Positions 1-15,643 are shown, counted from the stretch's first letter. The stretch: DNA of 32,500 nt from Neocallimastix lanati (nom. inval.) (GCA_016946835.1 JACVTC010000006.1:990001-1022500), one strand, 5' to 3'. The notes: a model not told the origin generated them from the sequence alone. Numbers and translations are program-made.

Positions 1-80
1 TAATTTAATATATTTATTTATTTTCAATTAATAATAATTATCTTTATTTTTTTTTTTTTTTTTTTTTTTTTTATATATAC

Positions 81-735
81 TTTTTAAATAAATCATCTTC
101 TAAGTTAGTGTAATTGTTATCAGTAGTAAATTCCTTAACTTTATTCTTTTGTTCATTAATAATAGCTTTAACATTAACAAAGAAATTCTATAATATGGAA
201 AGTAAACATCATAAATTAAAATCAATTAAAAAAAAATAATATCAAAAAAAAAAATTTTTTTTTAAGATAATATTTATATATAATTTTTACATTAAAGGTT
301 CTTTCAACAGAAATTGCTTCAGTCATAGTACTATCCTTGTAGTCTAAAACACTATCCCAAGAGTGTAATAAGAACATCCATCTAATTTGATTAGCGGTAT
401 AGTTTTTAAGTGCTTCCTATATTGGTTTAAATTTAATATAATTTAAATGTAATTTATTTTTTATTTATATATATATACATATATTAATTTATATTATTTT
501 TATTATTATTATTTTAAATATATTTTAAATATATATTTTAAATATTAATATATAAAAGATTTACTTGGATTGTAACAAAGTTCTTTAAACTCTTAGACAT
601 TTTTTGACCATCAATATGTAAATGACCAGCATGAAGGAAATAATTCATCCATTGTTTGTTATTAAAGTGAGCCTTTAATTTAAATTTATCAATATATATT
701 TATATAATTATTAATCATTAAATATTAAAAAATTA

Positions 736-784
<49 letters not shown>

Positions 785-2366
785 CAAATTAATGATATTA
801 AATTTAATGAATTTGTTGTGAGTTTAATACGAAAAAAATTGTAATAACTCTAACAATTTAATCAGAGAATCTCACTTTTTAATATTGGATATTTTAGTGA
901 TCGAAATAACTTTTTATCTTCAATATATTTCAATGTATCAAAAATATCCATTTGTATATATAATAAATGTAATAAAAAAAAAAAAATAATATAATTACTT
1001 CAGATTGGGCAATTTCATTATCATGATGTGGGAAAGCTAAATCAATACCACCACTGTGAATATCGATATTTGAACCTAAAACTCTACTAGCCATTACAGA
1101 GCATTCAATATGCCAACCTGGACGACCCTGAAAATATTTATTATTATTTGTACCATAATAATAATATTAATAATATTAATAAAATATAAATAAATATATA
1201 ATAAATTATTATTTAATCATTAACATAAAAAATTATTTCGTTTTTTTTTTTTTTATTTTTTTGTTGCCTTTTTAATTTTAATTTATTTGATATATTTACA
1301 TATCCCCATGGAGATTCCCATTGTGGTTCTCCTGGTTTCGATTTCTTCCATAAAGCAAAATCAGCTGGATTCTTCTTACCACTTAACTTAATACCTAATG
1401 ATCCTTCACCTTCTTCCATTAATTTTGTATCACCTTTTGACCATGGAGCTAATTTACAATAATCATGGTTTGGACTGTTATCAAAAGCAACAGTATCGAA
1501 GTAAACAGAACCTTCAGATTCATAACTAATAATAAAATTTAAAAAAAAAAAAAAAAATATTAAACAATCATTATTCTTATTTTTTAAAAAATATTTTTTG
1601 AAACATACCCATAACCATTATCAATAATTTTTTGAATAAAGTCAACAATTTCTGGAACAAATTGACTTACACGAGTAACAACATCTGGATTTAAAATCTT
1701 TGAATTATATTATATTATATTATATTATATTATATTATATTATATTATATTATATTATATTATATTATATTATATTATATTATATTATATTATATTATAT
1801 TATATTATATTATATTATATTATATTATATTATATTATATTATATTATATTATATTATATTATATTATATTATATTATATTATATTATATTATATTATAT
1901 TATATTATATTATATTATATTATATTATATTATATTATATTAATATTATTAATAATTATTTATTATTATAGTTAAATTTTGAAATATTATGATTACATTA
2001 AGAGCTTTAATATCCTTGAAAAATTCTCCTTCCCAATAAGCAGCTAATTCACGGAAAACCTTTGGATCAGTAACTTCGGCACCATGCTATTAATCAATTA
2101 TAATTATTTAAATATATTAATTTTATTGCGAAAAAATAATAATACAATTCAACTATTAAATTTATTTTTTAAATTTTTTATTATATATATATAGAGAGAG
2201 AGAAGGAGCATGAGCTATATATTTACAATAGCATCTAAAGAAATACCAACAACACCACTAGCAGCTTCAATTAATTCAGCGGCATTTTCCTTAGATACTT
2301 GATTATTTTTGATATTTTCTTTAGCTTTTTCAATACCTTTGAAAGAGTTGTACTAAAAATATATTT

Positions 2367-2404
<38 letters not shown>

Positions 2405-3512
2405 TACATCATTATATTCAAATATCAATAAATATTATAAAAATTTAAAAAAATATTTAAATTTATTAAATTTATTAAATATAATAACATACAGCAATAT
2501 CATAATACATAGAAAGTTTAGCCCTTTTTTCAAGATTATCTAAAGTTTTAAAATCATCCTTATTAAAATTAGTGATATCATTAATGGAATTAACTTCAGT
2601 GTTTTTATTGTTTTTTAAGAAATCATTAAATTGCTTTTTCATATATTCTAATAAATAATTTTCAACTTCATTAACAAGTTCATTGTTTAATTGATTAGAT
2701 TGTTCTTTCTTTTGTTTAACAAGATAGGTTTGACGAGCTCTTAAAATAATCTTTTACATTTATTTTTTTTTATATAAAAATTGAAAATAATTATTAATAC
2801 ATTTATTGAATATTAAAAATAAATATCTTTTGTTTTTATTCTGTATTTTATACAGGTAAAAATTTTTTAATAAAATAATATGGTAATAATTAAAACCTTG
2901 TCATCAATATCAGTAACATTCATAACATAATTGACATCATAATTGAAATAATCTTGCATAATTCTTCTTAAAATATCAAAAGTAATGAAGGTTCTATATT
3001 TATATATTTAAAATATTTAATTAAAAATAAAATTGTATTATATTAGTTTAAATATTTTAATATTAATATTGTCTATGTGAAATATATATATATATATATA
3101 TATATGCATATGTATACCTTGCATGACCCATGTGAGAAGCATCATAAACAGTTGGACCACAACAGTACCAGTTTACTACATTTCCATTAGCTGGAACAAA
3201 CTCATCCTTTTATATATTTAATATTTAATTAATAGTTTAAAAACAATTTCAATTTAAATTTTTATATTATATTTTTAAAGAAAAATTCAATTCAAATGTA
3301 TAGATATTAATTCATTTATATTTAATAAAAATGAATATTAATGCATTAAAGGATAAATATTTTTTTATAGAAATAATTATTATTTTATATTTAAAGAAAC
3401 AAAAAATAAAAATATATATATATACTTTTTCATGAGTAAAAGTATTAAAAACTTTTAACTTTGGTTGAGTATTTTCTGGTTTATACCAAGTTGGTTGCTT
3501 AACTCTTGACAT
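81..3512 (-). CDS. CARS1: Cysteinyl-tRNA synthetase, 12 exons, C-terminus cut by the window edge
   Basis: Class I aminoacyl-tRNA synthetase that charges tRNA-Cys with cysteine. Exons on the minus strand: 3512-3426, 3206-3118, 2993-2897, 2750-2493, 2352-2227, 2086-1997, 1697-1609, 1525-1300, 1127-999, 672-565, 416-291, 187-81. They join in frame into about 510 residues. The CGPTVYD motif is followed by the HMGH signature (54-57), and the second signature KMSKS is at 421-425. Predicted zinc ligands are C45, C363 (WHIEC), H388 and E392 (HHDNE). Residues about 92-280 hold the insertion typical of eukaryotic cytosolic enzymes, including HGAEVTDP and [18 protein letters not shown]. The start [12 protein letters not shown] shows no obvious presequence. 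The last visible exon ends at a GTATAT donor, so the tRNA-binding C-terminus lies beyond base 1; a stop reached by reading through that donor is unlikely to be the true end. Family assignment is near certain; individual borders could shift slightly. Confidence 0.95.
673..998 (-). repeat. Intron 9 of the cysteinyl-tRNA synthetase gene with an ATT trinucleotide tract
   Basis: A run of about 15 ATT units lies near 737-781 within the intron between the exon ending [10 protein letters not shown] and the exon carrying KMSKS. The rest of the intron is ordinary AT-rich sequence. Confidence 0.85.
1698..1996 (-). repeat. Intron 6 of the cysteinyl-tRNA synthetase gene, filled by an ATATT pentamer satellite
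   Basis: From about 1704 to 1942 the sequence is an almost perfect run of one 5-bp unit (ATATT), roughly 48 copies, inside a 299-bp intron. The GT donor (1996-1995) and AG acceptor (1699-1698) both lie outside the array. The long reading frame across the array is only the periodic translation of the repeat. Confidence 0.95.
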
Positions 3513-3608
3513 TTTATATATATTAATAGTTATTTAAACTATTTTTTTTTAAAGATTTTACTGTGAAACTTTAAATTTTACTGATTTGTAATTTAATATC
3601 TTTAAAAA

Positions 3609-3639
<31 letters not shown>

Positions 3640-4201
3640 TAAGAATTTACTGATTTATGATTGGATAAAGATTATATATATTGCTTAATATATATCCAAT
3701 ATATTTAATTTTTATTTTTAATAAAATTTATAATAAAAATTTCCTTTCATGAACTATACAACACAAATTTGTTAAATATGTATTTTTGAAAAGAAGTTAA
3801 AACAAAAATATAAAATATAGAGGAACTTTTTAAAAAAAAAAAAAAAGAGAGAGAAAGAAATAAAAGGACTTAAATAAATAAATATATAAACAAAAAGATA
3901 TAAAATAATGTTATAAAAAAATATATAGCAAAGTAAATGACAAAAACATAAATATAAAGGAAAATTTTTCACTTCACAATAATAGTTATATTAAGGTATA
4001 TATAATAAAAAATATATCAATATAATAATTGAGAAAAGTAATTATTTATTCATATTAATTTATTAATTTATTATTTTATAATGGTATAGTCTTTGTTATT
4101 ATTAATATTATTATTATACTATCTATTTATTATTCTATTTTTGTTATTTTATTATTGTTGTTATTATTGTTATTTTAATTATAATATTTATAATAAAAAG
4201 T

Positions 4202-4244
<43 letters not shown>

Positions 4245-4418
4245 TTTTTTATAAATTTATCAGATAAAATTATATTTATAAATAAATATATATATATAAA
4301 GAATGTTGAAGTTTTTTTTTTTACATTTTTTATAAATTTATCAGATAAAAATATATTTATAAATAAATATATATATAAGGAATGTTGAAGAATATATTTT
4401 TTTATAAAAAAACAAATG
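3513..4418. other. Spacer between the cysteinyl-tRNA synthetase and SIKE-family genes
   Basis: No coding signal is visible. It is the upstream region of the synthetase gene and the downstream region of the SIKE-family gene. It holds an AAT tract (about 3609-3640), a poly(T) run (about 4203-4241) and the two-copy repeat listed separately. The reading frame at 3772-3972 on the minus strand has Phe/Tyr/Leu-rich low-complexity content and is not credible as a gene. Confidence 0.8.
4241..4390. repeat. Two tandem copies of a unit of about 80 bp
   Basis: The segments at about 4241-4311 and 4322-4390 are near-identical. Both begin TACATTTTTTATAAATTTAT, pass through CAGATAAAA and end GAATGTTGAAG, with a few substitutions and small gaps. 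They lie just past the stop codon of the SIKE-family gene and may belong to its 3' region. Confidence 0.9.
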
Positions 4419-5884
4419 TTAATTTTTTTTCTTATTTTCTGTTTCAGCTGAACTTAAATCAATATTAGATATATCATTCATTTTATTAATTTGTAGCATA
4501 TCCTTTAATCCATTATTTTCATTAATTAAACTTTGAATTAAAAGTTCATTATCATTATCACTCTCCTCACTTACTAATAAAGCTTCTCTTATTACGCTAA
4601 TACAACGATTAAACTTTTCTTGTAGTTCTTTATTTTCTTTCATAAGATCTTGAACGTGTTTCTTTTTTATATCATAAAAAAATAAAAATAATAATAAAAT
4701 ATATATAAAGTTTATCAATATTATTTTACTTATAACTTTACCAAAAAAAAAAATATATATATATATATATATATTTAAATTTTATCCAAAATAAATAATT
4801 TTAAATATATTATTTATATTATTTATGTTTTATTTGTTTTATACCTTTTCTTTAAATATATCATTTTCCAATTGAACTTGAAGATTTTGCTTTTCAGATT
4901 GCATTGTTTTCTTTAAATAATTTGAATTAAAATAAAATTTATTATTTAATATATTTTAATAAGGTTTAATTTTTTTACTATTACTATTATTATTATTTTA
5001 ATAATAATTTATATATTATTATTATTATTTTAATAACATTTATATATTATTATTTACAGTTTGGAGTCTATATTTATTCATAATAATATCAAGTGTTGAT
5101 TCATAATCTTTGACAACTTGATTTAGTATTTGATTTTCTTTTGAAAGATCTATATATTTTTCATCAATATCTTTTGATTTAATATATAAATAAAATATAT
5201 ATAAATAATAAATAATAAAGTAATAAAATTTATAAATATAAATTATATTAAGATAAAGTGGTATATAAATTAATTAATTTGAAATTCGAATTAATATTAT
5301 TTATAAAAGATTATATAAATTTATAAAAAAAAACAAAAACCCCTACCTTGTGATGGTCCAACATCTCCAATGGATGGTGATAATGAAGCTGTTGTTGCAA
5401 TTCTATTTGTTATTGTACCCTAAATCATTAAGAAAATAATAAAGAAACAAATAAATAAAACATTTCAATTTCTAATTTTAATTTTTAAATAATATTATAT
5501 TTAAACAAAATTTATATTTGTATTTGTATTTGTATTTTTTTTTTTTTTTTTTTTTAAATATAATAAAATATTATGTTCAATACTCTATCATTGCTATTAT
5601 TATTATATTTAAAAATTATAAAATTGAACATATTTTCTTTTAAAAAATTATTATAAAATAATATATATTTTTAACATTTCTACTGGATATTCAAATTCAT
5701 ATAAAATAAATATTAAATAATAATAATAATAATAATAACAATGATAATAATAATAAAAATAAAAAATAAAAAAATAAAATACGTCTAATCTTTCGAGAGT
5801 ATCCTTTAATGTTTTAGCTGTTTCACTATTATTATCAAGTAATTTGTTAAGATATTCGACTTTTTGTTCAATTGACGATACCAT
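4419..5884 (-). CDS. SIKE/FGFR1OP2-family coiled-coil protein, predicted STRIPAK subunit
   Basis: Exons 5884-5783, 5419-5347, 5170-5058, 4910-4845 and 4661-4419 join in frame into a 198-residue protein, close to the roughly 200 residues of animal SIKE1 and FGFR1OP2. The diagnostic stretch is at residues about 69-96: a KENQ element, then YESTLDIIMNKYR, which parallels the family's QEN...ALELIMSKYR. A second family-like block near the C-terminus reads RCISVIREALLVSEE followed by LINENNGLKDML. The N-terminus (SIEQKVEYLNKLL) and most of the protein are predicted coiled coil. Known members are subunits of the striatin-interacting phosphatase and kinase complex, which in filamentous fungi controls development, cell fusion and signalling. 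Assignment rests on recalled family motifs. The small second exon (5419-5347) is less conserved, so its borders are less certain. Confidence 0.8.
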
Positions 5885-8334
<2,450 letters not shown>

Positions 8335-8424
8335 TATCTATGGACCATTTTTTTTAAATTAAAAAAAGGATAAAATAGATAAAGATAGTTAAAATCTATA
8401 CTACGATAAATATATATATATTTT

Positions 8425-8471
<47 letters not shown>

Positions 8472-8508
8472 ATCTATTAAAAAATATAAAATATAAAATA
8501 ATTATATC

Positions 8509-8540
<32 letters not shown>

Positions 8541-9004
8541 CATATCCATTAAAAATATCTATTATATCTATTGACTTAATATCTATTTTACTTAATAAAT
8601 ATATATATATATATTTTTATATCTTTTCTTTATTCTTTTAATTTTTTTTTTTTTTTTTTTTTTTTTTTCATTTTTACATTTTTACAAATTTATTTTTCTT
8701 TTTTCCTTTTTTTTTTTTTTTTACTTCTTTTTAATTAATAGATATTTCTTCTTTTTTTTTTTTTTATCCATTATACATGTATCGTAAACTAGGATTACCC
8801 AATTTATTCTGTTTTTAATAAAATAAAAATAAAAATAAAGTAAAAAATAAAATTTTTAATTTAAAATATACAAATAAAGAAAAGTAATTCTATTTTAAAA
8901 AAAAAAAAAAAAAAATCTTTTTTTTTTTTTTTTGTCTTTGTTTCTGTTTATATTTATTTTATTATTTTATAATTTATTACTTATTAATTTATTATTTATT
9001 ATTA

Positions 9005-9045
<41 letters not shown>

Positions 9046-9567
9046 TTTTAATCGTTTAATGAATTTTTAGATTTATAAAATTAAAAAAAATATATTGAAA
9101 TTAAAAATAAAATTTTTGAAATTATATAAAAAATATATATATAGATAAGACAAAAAAAAAAAAAAAATATTGTATATATATATATATATATATAGAATAA
9201 AAGTAATAGATAAGTTATAAAAAAAAAAAAAAAAAAAAAAAAAATATTAAAATTAAAATAAAATAAAATAATGATAATTCTTATAATTTGTAGATATTAT
9301 TATTAAATATTAATTAGTATTATTATTAACTATAAATATTAATGATTTAAATATTAATAATTAATGATGAATGATTAATTATTATATATTATCATTATAT
9401 ATTATTATATTATTATTATTATTATATTAATATTACAAATTATTATAACATTAATATAATATTATTAAATATTAGTAATAAATTAATAATTAAATTATTA
9501 ATTTTCTTTTTTCTTTTTTCTTTATAAATATAATTAATTAATTATTTACAAAAAAAGAAAAAAATAA
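8335..9567. other. Spacer between the convergent acetyltransferase and kexin genes
   Basis: This is the shared 3' flank of two convergent genes. It contains a 41-base A run (8429-8469), a CATA tetranucleotide tract (about 8511-8537), several T runs (8641-8760), ATT tracts (about 9000-9040) and AT tracts. No coding signal is visible on either strand. Transcript ends for both genes presumably fall here. Confidence 0.75.
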
Positions 9568-11547
9568 TTATTCTGATAAATTAGATAATTCATCCTCTTC
9601 TAATAGATCAATCATATCTTCACCATTTATATGATCACTTATTTCATCATCATCATCCAAGAAATGATTTTCAAAAATAATTTTTGTTTCTTTATTATCC
9701 ATGTTTATATTATCATCGTCTTCATTATCTGGTATTAACTGTTTCTGTTGACTTAACATTTGGAATTCATGATCATCTCTATAATATCTCTTACGAATAT
9801 ATCTCCATAATATAAAGATTATTCCAGCAACACTTACAATACCTATTGTAAATTCAGCAGCAACGATCGCTTTATGTGTTCTTTCATAATTAATTCCTTT
9901 ATTATCACCTGGTGAATTAACAAGTGAATCATTATTATCTTCTGATTTTTCTGATGATACTTCATCATTATTTTGATTTGATGTGCTTGGTTTTTCATTC
10001 ACCTCAGATTTTTTTTCTTCTGTTGTCTTCTTATCTTTACTCGTCTTATCCTCATCTTCCTCTTTACTTTCTCCATCTATTTCTTCTCCCCATAAAATTA
10101 AGGTCCAATCAATTAATTTTCCTTTTGATTTGCTTTTAAGTTTATTTTGAGCTCTAATAGTCCATACACCAACAGGGTCTTCATCCCTAATCGTATTAAT
10201 AAAAAAAAAAAAAAATAATAATAACAATAATTAATAATAATAAATAATAATAAATAATAATTATTAATAATTATTAATAATTAATAATTAATAGAAAATA
10301 ATAATTAATTAAATTATTTCGATTAAATAAATATTTTATTTACCAGTGTTTAACAGACATAAAATTCCAATTAACAAATCCATCTTCACTTGCATCTTTT
10401 TTCCGTAAGGTGGCAATATTAGAAACAAGGCCATGTGGAGAAATTAAATCTATTTTAACATCACCACGTCGCTGATGTTCCAAATTAACTCTTACATTCA
10501 CATGTTCTAAATGTTTAAATTTTTTAACATGATCTGGTGTAATTTCTATTGTAGAATTTACGGGTTCATGGCCTACAATGGGTTTATTCACTTTTTGAAC
10601 TTCAGATTCATAAGATGTTTGACCATTAAGTAATTTAAAAGTTTTAGCATTTTTTACAAGAATTTCAGTATCAAGTTTACCATAACCAAATTTATGATTA
10701 AATTTTCTATTATTTACTGTATCGACCCAATCAGGATCATCTAATGTCACTGGAACAGCTGATTCAATAACTAATCTTTGAAGATCTCTCCATGTTAATT
10801 CAGGTCTTAACATTAAATAAAAAAAAATAAAATTTTAAATAATATTTTATTTTATATTTCAAATAATTTTTTAATAATTTTTTAAAAAATAATTATTTAT
10901 TATCATATTTAAAATAGAAATAAATAAATAAATAAATAATAAAAAAATATATATTTATATATTTAAAATATCATTGATAATTGTTAGTATTATTATTATT
11001 ATTATTATTATATATTATTATTATTATTATTATAATTACTATTATTGTTATTATTATTACTATTATTATATAAATACCTAGCACTTAAAACTAATGCAAA
11101 TATACCAGCGGCTATTGGGGCAGCAGCTGATGTTCCACCATGTCGACTAGTACATAGTGGATTAGATAGATTACCAATGGATACGTCCGTTGTTGTCTTT
11201 AATTAATTTTTTTTTTTTTTTTTTTTTTTTTAATATTATTATTATTAGTTATAATATATTTCAAATAAAAATAAATATATAAATTAGACAAATATTAATA
11301 AAATAATATATATATATATATATATATAGTAATTCATATATTCGAGTTATCTTAATATGAAAAGTTGGAATTATTTAACCATTACTAACAATTTGTTTAG
11401 ATGAGCCGCTACTATAAGTAACAGCTATTTGAGCCGAACATGGTTCCGAATAGGGTGGATGTTTATTTTTGCTGTCTATTGCACCAATAGAAATAGTATA
11501 TATACTATTGGTGTATCCATCAAAATTACTATTTTAATAATAATGAA

Positions 11548-11589
<42 letters not shown>

Positions 11590-12349
11590 AATAAATAAAT
11601 AAATAAAATTAAAAATAAAACAAGAATTAATAAAATGATAATGATAATAATAAATTATATTTTATATATGTATTAATAATTATATATATATATATATTTA
11701 TATATTCATAATATTAATTATTTAATACTTAAAATTTTATATTATTTAAAATGAATATATAAATAGCATACCAATTATCCTCATAAATTCCACCATTACC
11801 AGTAGCAAATACATAAATTGAACCCTTTTTATCTCTACCTTTCTCAACACCATTTTTAAATGCTTTGGCTACTAGAGTACTTGGACCTTCACAAGTTTTA
11901 CCATCATCCGGTGGACCCCAACTACACGAATAGATATGGTTTTCTTGAAATTTGAAATTCAATGAAGCTGCTTCATCTGCTTCTGTTAAAGATCCCGATA
12001 AAATTCGTACTCCTGATACACCAGCATCAAAAGCTATACCTACACCACAAGCATCATTAATTGCAGCAGCTACTTGGCCTGCACATCTAGTTCCATGAGT
12101 ATCATCATATAAGGTTGGAACAGGTAATCTATGATGTTCATTATAATCATATGAACCTTCCTTAAACTGTAAATAAATTAATAGATTTAATAATATAATA
12201 TATATGAAATATACAGATTTTTTATAAATTATGCCAATTTTAATTACTTATTTAAACTTTTTTTTATAAAAAAAAAAATTACAGTACTAAATTTAAGTAA
12301 AAAAAATAATAGTAATAATAATAACAATAATAATAATAATAATAATAAC

Positions 12350-12446
<97 letters not shown>

Positions 12447-13272
12447 ATTGAATTATACATACGAAATTTTTTACTAAATCTGGATGTTCATAGTCCAAAC
12501 CATCATCGATAATACACACATTAATCCCTTTACCAGTAATTCCTTTTTAAATAATTAATAAATTTATTTTTTTTTTTTAATGAATTAATAACATTATTTC
12601 ATAATATTATTAGCATTATTTTTAACATTTTTCAGCATTTACCTTGTAACCATACTGGTACTACATTAATATCATTACCTTCTTCTGAATGATCTCGATT
12701 ATACTATATTTTAATAAATATAAATATTAATAATAAAGATTATTAATTATTAATTATTATTAATTATTAGTTATTAATTATTAATTAAATATTAAATATT
12801 AAATATTACTAATTAAAATATTAAAATTCTTAAGTATATATATATGTATACTAACTAAATGCCATTGATTATGAAATTCAGGGTCTGTAATATTTAATGT
12901 TGAAAGCCCTGGAATTTCATCATCTCTTTTAAATAAATGTTGAAGTTTTTCTTGTTCATTAAACCATTTAACATTGGTTTCATTTTTAAAAATAAAATTA
13001 TATTCTGAAAGTTGGTCTTCCAATCTTTTAAATTTATTTTTTCTCTTTGAAAAAGTATAATGCCCTTTTAGTTCACCAATTTGACCTTCAGATACAAAAC
13101 CAAGGGATTTTGCTAATTTTTCAGCTCTCTTATCTATAGATGATTTTGATTCCTTATCTAAATAATCTATTTCTACGGAGTAATATAAGTTATTTTCAAA
13201 ATTGGGAACAAATCCATAGGTACCGATAGTAAATAATGAATTTAATAATAATAAAATTCTTTTCTTCTCCAT
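9568..13272 (-). CDS. KEX2: Kexin (Kex2/furin-type) proprotein convertase
   Basis: Eight exons (13272-12856, 12703-12643, 12542-12463, 12166-11772, 11528-11390, 11196-11078, 10805-10344, 10186-9568) join into 763 residues; yeast Kex2 has about 814. Kexin is a calcium-dependent serine protease of the late Golgi that cuts proproteins after Lys-Arg or Arg-Arg. A signal peptide (about 1-20) precedes a prodomain ending at K115-R116, the likely autocleavage site. The S8 catalytic residues are D172 (IIDDGLD), H210 (DTHGTRCAG), oxyanion N310 (ATGNGG) and S387 (HGGTSAAAP), so all are intact. The P domain runs to about 600 (NWNFMSVKHW, then GVWTI). A Ser/Glu/Lys-rich stalk leads to a membrane helix at about 664-688. 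The cytoplasmic tail (about 75 residues) has a YYRDDHEF patch and strong acidic clusters, plausible Golgi-retrieval signals. Frames close at every junction. Confidence 0.97.
11529..11771 (-). repeat. Kexin intron 4 with AAT and AAAT tracts
   Basis: AAT units at about 11550-11582 pass into AAAT units to about 11608. The intron splits the Cys318 codon just after the oxyanion-hole motif. Confidence 0.85.
12167..12462 (-). repeat. Kexin intron 3 with long AAT/AAAT microsatellite
   Basis: About 12305-12418 is an AAT array with occasional AAC variants, followed by AAAT units to about 12445. The array is inside the intron between the exon with the catalytic Asp and the exon with the catalytic His. 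Reading through the intron on the minus strand gives an artificial poly-leucine tail. Confidence 0.92.
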
Positions 13273-15423
13273 TTTAAATAAAAAATAAAAAAAAAAAAAA
13301 AATTACTTTATTTTGAAAAATGTCAATAGAGTTTATTTATTATCCTTTTTTTTTATATACATATGTTATTCAATAATTATTAATCTTATACCTTCATTTA
13401 TAATAAAACTATAGATATAAAAATTAACACAAAGGTACAAAATAACTAATTTATTTATTTATTTGTTTGTTTGTTTTAGAAATTTGTTGTTTTATATACT
13501 TTTTTAATATACAATATTTTAATATTTATGAGTTATAAATAAATAAATACTATTAAAAATATTAAAGTAAATCAAAATGAGAAAAATAGATTTCAAATGA
13601 TTTTGCATTAAACATTTATTTATTAATTTTTATATTTCTTCTAAAGCGAATTTATTTCTTTATTTTGAAATTTTTGATATAAAAAAAAAAGTTTTAAAAT
13701 TTTATAATAATAAAATTTATCATAGAATTGTATGTTGATTCAAATTCAAATATTTATATAAAATAAAATCATTTATTAGAATTTTTATTTACTTATAATA
13801 TTGTTTTCATTCAATGAAAAAATAATAATAATGGTAGTAATAATAAATAAATTAAAAAAAATAAATTTGAAATTTAATTTTAAATTTCAATTTTAAATTT
13901 CAATTTTAAACTGATGCCTCTTTAAAAAAAATAATATTTATATAATATAATTTTAGTTTTTTAAATTATTAAATTTTATTATTTTATAAACAAATAAAAT
14001 TTACTCTTAAAATTGATATTTATATTTATAAATAGGATATTAATAAATATATTGAAATTCTTTCAAAAATTGAATATTTGTGATTTTATATGTATATATA
14101 TTGTTATAATAGATATTTATTCATAAGAGGTTTTTTTTAAATATTTGATTTTGTTTATTTTGTATTTTGTTTTCTTTCCATCGGTATTTTTATTTTATTT
14201 TCTGTTAATAAGTAATATTATTATTTTAATTATGTTCTTATATTATATTTATTAAGTTCTGTTATAATAATAATAATAATAAAAAAAAAAAAAAAAAAAA
14301 AAAGAATAAAAATTAAAAAATATCAATATTTATTTTAAGAAAAATAAAATAAAATAAAAAAAAATAAAATGAAATAAAATAAATTATTTATTTATTAATT
14401 AATTAATTAATTAATTAATTAATTATTAAAAATATATATATTTTATATAATAAACTCTAATTAATAATAAAAAAATTTTTATTTTTACTTTATTTTTTAT
14501 TTTTTTTATTTTATTTTTTAAATTAATTTAATGAAATTATTTTCATTTCTTTTTTTATGGATGAAAAATACTTTATAAATATTATAATTATTATAATTAA
14601 TTATTATTTATTATTTATTATAAATAAATAATTATTATTAAATATTATAATTATTCTATAATAAATAAATAAATAATAAATAAATAATAAATAATAAATA
14701 AATAAATAAATAAATATAAAAAAAAAAGTATATAAAACATTAATTTTAATAATATTTATTATAAATGAAAAGTTATCACTCTTTACTTTTTATTTTCATT
14801 ATTAATGTTTCTTTTTTTCCTTTTTTTCTTTTTTCTTTTTTTAATAAAAATTGATATTCACAAGTATTTATATATTATATATATGATTGATATATTAACT
14901 AATATGAATAAATTAATAAAGTAAAAAGATTTTTAACTTTTCATTTAAATATAATATTAAAGTAATAATATTCTCATAAATAAAAAAACTAAAAAGAATT
15001 CTTGCTACCGTTATGATAACAAAATGAATAAGCAAGAAATGAAAATAGAGGTGTTTAATAAATTTAAACAATTAAAAAATAATTTTATTTTTTCAAATTT
15101 TTATAAATTTAATAATAATTAAATTTATTTTATAATAGAAAAGTTATTAAATTTAATCATAATTAAAGGTTATATAATTATTAAATAGTAAAAATACCAT
15201 ATATTTAATGAAATATGTTAAGTAATTCAAATAATAATACATTAAAATGTTATAAATTTTATATTGTATTAACTTGTACAATAGTATAAATCAATGAATT
15301 ATATGTAATTTTTATATTTGAGTCTTTTTATTATAAAAATTAAGAAATATAAAAATTAGTTAATATAATAATATAATATATAATCATATTTACTGTGTGT
15401 CATTTTAGTATGACTCCTCATAA

Positions 15424-15460
15424 TATTTAAGAGTCTCATTCGATATGAGACTAATTTTAT
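15424..15460. repeat. Short perfect hairpin
   Basis: The arms AGTCTCAT and ATGAGACT (about 15431-15451) flank the five-base loop TCGAT. A partial copy of the arm (ATGACTC) lies just upstream at about 15410. A GC-containing perfect stem is unusual in this AT-rich background. Confidence 0.6.
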
Positions 15461-15562
15461 ATTTTATTTAACTAAAATTCTTTTGTTATATTAATATCTA
15501 TGTTAAATTAATGATATGATAGTTAATTATTTAATATATATAATTATTAAATATATGAAACT

Positions 15563-15633
15563 CACGTGTTAAATATTTATAATAACTATAACTATACCAT
15601 TAAATATATATCAAAATATATATTAATCACGTG
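15563..15633. promoter_or_regulatory. Pair of CACGTG (E-box) sites
   Basis: The palindrome CACGTG occurs at 15563-15568 and again at 15628-15633, 65 bp apart. Such GC-rich hexamers are rare in the surrounding DNA. CACGTG is bound by fungal basic helix-loop-helix factors such as Cbf1 and Pho4. Which gene or transcript these would serve is unknown; the nearest known start is about 1.9 kb away. Confidence 0.35.
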
Positions 15634-15643
15634 ATATATATTG

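Noticed and set aside
1700-1975. 91-codon plus-strand frame of repeated Ile, Leu and Tyr
   Set aside because: It is the translation of the ATATT satellite inside a synthetase intron on the other strand.
8511-8537. CATA repeat considered as a telomere-like or regulatory tract
   Set aside because: It is a simple tetranucleotide run in a 3' spacer and does not resemble fungal telomere repeats.
12244-12519. Poly-leucine protein fragment following the catalytic-Asp exon of kexin
   Set aside because: A GTATGT donor directly follows KNF, and the poly-leucine is the AAT intron repeat read on the minus strand.
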